DNA from: Linyphia triangularis
Lineage: Eukaryota; Arthropoda; Arachnida; Araneae; Linyphiidae
NCBI GenBank assembly: GCA_963978545.1
Contig: OZ021723.1
Coordinates: forward strand, 10,225,093-10,289,092
Length of the DNA: 64,000 nucleotides
Reading direction: 5' to 3'
Shown: positions 55,101 to 61,100 of the stretch, in pieces
How positions within the stretch are numbered: position 1 is the stretch's first letter
Layout of the letters: every line of letters starts with the position of its first letter
Notes under the pieces: generated by a model
Told to the model about the DNA's origin: nothing
Databases searched by the model: none
What the model saw: only the letters and a program-made list of their open reading frames with translations
Position numbers and translations under genes: made by a program

Positions 55101-58100
55101 GTAAGAGAATTCCGATAATTTAAAGAATTTATCATCAATTTCATTTACAAGGTTCCCACTCAAATCACAGAATAAAAATCAATGACTTTTCTATGACTTT
55201 TGGGGACCTTTGAAAATTTGCATTCAGGCATCATGTCTATATATAAATTTTTAATAAAGTATACTCTACCAAAAAAGTTAGAAGTTAGTGCATGCGTAAT
55301 ACAAATATGTAAGAGAATTCCGATAAGGTGTAGGTAAGAGGCGGTCACGTGGGGATAGCAAGTCTGAGTTGTATTTTTTATAAATTTATTTTTATAAATT
55401 TTGCAGTTGGTCACACAACATCCGCAAAATTAAGGACTTTTAAGCACCTCTAAGCACTTTCAAGGCCTTGAAAACAAGTTCAAAAATATTAAGCACTTTT
55501 GATGACCGTGGGAACCCTGATTAAAATTTTTTCCCCTTCGTTTCTAATGATAATGATTGGTGCTTCTGACGCATATTAACAAAATTCAACAAGCAAATAA
55601 ACAACTGAGTTTATTTTCTAAACTTTCTGTTGGATACAGGGTACATGTCACAAAAGCAGTTTATAGAGGGGTGCCATTTAAATTCACGCCAAAATCGGCT
55701 AATTTCACAGTGATTAACTAGAAATTTGTTGACTCTGACATCTTGCTTATTTCACCTTAAGGGTTACACCTAACACCTTTAAATTTCATCTCAAATAATG
55801 AAGAGTATATAAAAAAAAGTGTTTTGAATTACAAACTCATCTTAAGGGGGATTTCATTTTATGCAATTTCGTGTTAAACGTACAATCTAATGTTAAGTTT
55901 ATAGCTGCATTGTACAGAAAACTGATTATATTTCGTGTTAAACGGGATTTTGTGTGAAGCGATTTCGCGTAAACAGGGTTTGACTGTATTTTTCTGGTAA
56001 CACAAATAGTTTTAAACTGTCCTATAAATATTATAAACATTAATAGCCAAAGTAAGATTTTATGAAGCCGAAAATCTAATATAAAAATATGAAACCTTAA
56101 ATTTGAAATCTCGACTGAGTTTCTTCATGAAGGGGCTTGAACCCAGTCGGGATTTCAATGGATGAGTTTCTGAAGTGCGATTGATAGATTATATCAATCG
56201 CACTCACGCTCCTACGCATCCAGCAAAGATAGACAAGAAGTCAAAAATATTCAAAAACACTATAATGAAATGAAATTTCAAAGAATGTTGGTTTCAAGGT
56301 ACATTTCATTATAGTGTTTCTGAATATTTTTGACTTCTTGTCTATCTTGCTGGATGCGTAGGGGACTGAGTGTGATTGATATAATCTATCAATCGCACTT
56401 CAGAAACTCATCCATTGAAATCCCGACAGGGTTTCAAGCTCCTTGATGAAGAAACTCAGTCGGGATTTCAAATTTAAGATGACATATTTTCATACCTGTT
56501 TTTTGGCTTCTTAAAATCCGACTTTGGTTATTAAAGTTTATATAGTTGCACAAATTGTCTGTATATAGTGTAAATAGTGACGTATTATTTTAAAATTGTA
56601 TTGTAATTTATTTTATCTTATTTAATTTATTAGCAGCAATAATACAGGTTAGAAAAAGGTGGCAATACCTAAAGCAATTGAGAAATTTCGAGATGTTTCT
56701 TTTATTTGTCGAGTTGGCTGGATGTTTCGAGAATGTTCCCACTCTCATGCATATATAAGACTGGAGAATGGGAAAGTTTTCAGTTTTACTTCGGAACTTG
56801 ATGAAAGCTGATCGCTTTGTTTACCTATTGGAGTGAGCTTGTATTGTCGCTGAATTCGGAGTTGCTTTTATTGGAGCTTGTGTTGAAGTCTGATAGTAAT
56901 TGTACTGTTCTGGGAATAACTTTTGCGAGAATAATTAGTTTTTATCTAGTAAAAACTGCGCCATCATTGCCTCTGTGGAAAATTCGTAACAATAATATTT
57001 GTAGGATTGTATTGCACATTCAAGTCGAGGTGCTGGTACTCGGTAGAGTCACCCCCATTCATAAGTCAAGTCATTGCACATTCTGCTTTCATGTAGCATT
57101 GAGCTGAAGGTGTGTGAGCAATGGCTCTCTAACTTCTTATATTTTTCTATTCAGTACAATAGTTATGATCAGGGATGAGAATGCAAAATTTAAAAAAAGA
57201 GGAAATCCAAAATTTAAAAAACTAAATACACGCGACACCGGATTTTGCAACAGTAAAACCCAACACTCCTTGTGAACGGGCATGATGCAAGTTGCTGAGG
57301 ATGTCTATGTACAAAATTTTTATATGAAGGAACTGTCATGATTATACATACAAACTGCAAATTAAATCATTATAAAACTAATATATAAAGTGCTACATAT
57401 AATTTAAAAAAATGTGTGTATACAAAAATCTCATACATATTCCTAATTAGCCAATGATCATTTCCATTCAACCAAATTGATGTAGTTGAAATAAAGTTAT
57501 GTACCACTTTATAAAAGTCACATATCAAATTATAAAAGGATATTTGTAACCAAAGTACAGAATGTTCAGCAAATTACAGATAGAAAAAAAAACAAGAAAA
57601 AGGCATTGACAAATAAAACATTAAACAAACTTTAATTTGCACAAGTCATATTTTTCAAAATTACCAAAATTACGCTAGAAAAACGCGAAAATTACTGAAT
57701 TACTAAAAAGTGGAGTGAAACTTGAAAAAAACACAAAACGCGGAAAATCGCGGAAACGCGGAAGATTCTCATCCCTGTATGATGTTTCTGCAATAGATTT
57801 TTATAACTTTCTTGACTTTTGACAGTTTTATTCAGGAATTGTATTGAAATTCACCTACCTGGATTAGTTTAGAAATGACCTCTATTAATCTTTTTAAATG
57901 CAGGATATGATGCAAACTAATGTTCAGGAGCAAGCTTTCTCCTGCGAGACCCAATTCGAATTGCACACAAGGTATAAGATGGCATTTTATCTCTGCAGAA
58001 AACGTCAAAGGTTGCAAGAAGTTCCACACTTGGTTAGAGTCACTTGTCTGCACCAGGAAACTTGAAATATCCAAATTTAAATCCAAACTTTTAAAATCTT

Positions 58101-61100
58101 CTGAAAGGAAAGCGTTTGGGTAAATTTAAAAATATAGATTTTATATTAGCAAAATAAATATTTTTTAATAGAAAATGACGGCTAACTGCAACCTTAATAC
58201 TTCTCATTCAATAAATACTTTTCTCTCAACAAATTAAAGCAATTTTGAAACTTTAAATGACTATTACTAAATAGTACAGCTACTAAAGCTATGATCCCAG
58301 AAGCAGAATAATATATAATGTTCTGCAACGGGACTTTTGACAGTTACAAATATTCTGCAGACATTTTTTCAAAATTTCCAGTATGATAAATAAGAAAAAA
58401 CCCATAAAATTAATACTACACATTTATTACAAAATGATAATGACGAAAAAAAATTATTTTTCAAACCAAGGCATACATTCAAAATTTGTAACTTTATCAA
58501 TGACTTTCAGCAAGAAAACCGCTCCAGAACGGGAAACGGACACGTGATTAATCCCCCCTTTGAACGCGGGGAGTTTTTCTAAGAAACTGAAGCTCGGGGA
58601 AATGTTGTTCCGAGAAAACTGAGGGGGGGAGGGAAAGGGGGACAATAAAGTCGTTTTGTTCTGCAGAACATGTCATCCCGTAGGTGAAATTCTTTTTCTA
58701 ACTCGACTGCATTTGTTCCAAACTTAAAATTGTTCTGCAAGGACTCTGATTGTTCTGCGATGTACGTCGCAGTTTTAGGCACTTTCTGCTTTCGGGGCTA
58801 TGATAATTTGCTAGAATTGCATTTATTGGCTTCAAACTAAGATTCTGCCAAAATAAAATGTCACAAATCCATGACTTTTCATAACTTTCCAAGACTGAAG
58901 CTATTAATTTTCCATGATTCAAGAAATCAAATCACAAAATAAAGAAATAATAATAATAATAATAACCTATATGAGTTTTACTAACACGAACATAGTAAGT
59001 AAATCAATGTACCATAAAAAGATTTTTATAAAGCTTTATTTTAAATTAAGTAAAAAATCCTTGTTTCAGCAACTTCCAAATTAGAAGAAAAAGGGAAAAA
59101 TAATTTTGCATTCTTTGATATTTCAGTGGTAAAAAAGCTAATCAATCTTTAGTAATAAAGAATAAGTCAATAATAATAAATTATATCATCAAAAATCAAA
59201 TGTTTTGATATCAACAATGCAAAACAGAAGAAAGAAAACGAAAAAAAAAAATAATATGAACTCAAGCTTATCAAATCAAAACTGTTCGTTTCAATTCCCA
59301 TACTATGATTTTTTTTTTTTTCACCTATGAGACCCTATTCGATTGATGTTAAAAAATTTCGAGTTTTCGTTGGTCGTGGTTTTTAACTGTGACCGTTGTT
59401 TCCATCAAAATATAAATAAAAACATAGATGAATTTTCAATGAGCTGAATAGCAATCGTGGCATTATGACATCACAATTACATGATTTTACATAAGATGTT
59501 AAGAAATCCATGAAATTCACTGAATTTCTGTGACTTATGACCATTTTTCTGCTCAAAATCATGACTTTCCATGACAAAATTTACCCAATGTCCAATTTTC
59601 TGACTTTCCATGACATTTCCACATGCGTGGAAACCCTGTAAGTTGCTTCTGCTGAAATGTTTGATACTGTGGACCCACATAAGTAGTTTCCAGGAAAATA
59701 AATATTTAAAATCCATATCAGTTACATACTACACTCCTCATTTGAAAAAATAAAAACTTTTTTAGAAGAACAAAAAAAGAAAATGATATTTAGATAATTA
59801 TAAGTTTTAATAATACATTAGTAATTAAATAAACTACTATACAGAACCATCTAACCCAAAACATTTATAACAGTGTTTTTCCAAAATTTGTTACAATTAA
59901 ATTTCTAAATATCGAAGCTATTTTTGTTTCTCTTAAAAATAGTAATTTTTGAGATGTAACACTTTTCTATGAAAAATACAACATATAAATCGGTTACGTA
60001 AATAACATAAGCAAAACGCAATGAACATTGGGAAATCAAGAAAATTTTATCTAGAGTAACAGGGTTTCTTAAATTATTGAAAACTTCTAAAACCCCCAAT
60101 TCTGTGTAACATTAACCAGCTCTGTTTCCCCTTTTTTTAAAAATAACTATATGTGTACTTCTTAAGGCCAGAAGAAAAAAAAATGGTTTGTATTCTGTAA
60201 CCCTACCTTCCCTAAAATTCCAATAAAAAAAATTCCAAACTTAAAGTTTTTTTTTTTTTAGACTTTTTAAAAAATGTAATTACAAAAAAATAATAAATAC
60301 ATTCATTAAAATAAAGAATTGATTACGATGTCACAGAGATCGCGTGATAAGCCACTAAACCTGAAGAAAATTGTAAATGCCCACTAAAGTACTCAATTAG
60401 AGTAAATACATGGGTATATTACCCAGGATATTGGCTCGCAAAAATATACCCAAGTAAATAACTTTTGACACATCTCATCAATTTTAAATCTAACATTAAT
60501 ACTCAAATAATTTTTCCTTTTGAGCATTTTCTAAAAATATTTTTCAAATAATACAAACCCACAAAAACAAAGTTTTTAATGCAAATCCTTTATATTTCAT
60601 TGATAATTTTTATATTCATTAACGCAGCCCCGATTCTGTAAACAGTGTGTGTGCTTGATGTTTGCATCGAATTTTAAATATCAAAAACATTTCTATCAGC
60701 AAAATGTGCAGCAAACTAGGCTTCAAAATTTATTAAAAATGAACATCACACTTACATTCACATACCTTTAATTTATTCTGATTTTAAACAATTTGATTAT
60801 ATATTTACTAAACAAAATTTGGCAACAGGAAAGAGTTTCAACAATGGTCGGTTCAATCTTGCTATTTTATTACAATTGGACGACGGCAAGTTGGTTTATT
60901 ACAGGGTTCCCACTCAAATCACAGAATGAAAATCAATGACTTTTAAGGAACTAAATAATGTTTTTAAGGACCTTTGAATTTTTTTTGTTCGTGCATCATG
61001 TCTATATATAAATTTTGTATAAAGTATATTCTACCAAAACAGTTACAAGTTGGCGCATGCGAAGTACAAATATGTTAGAAAATTTCGAAACAGTGATGAT

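Noticed and set aside
58579..58782. Minus-strand frames around 58.5-58.9 kb as a missed VPS13B exon
   Set aside because: w2 and w3 already join in phase without it, and there are no matching splice sites.
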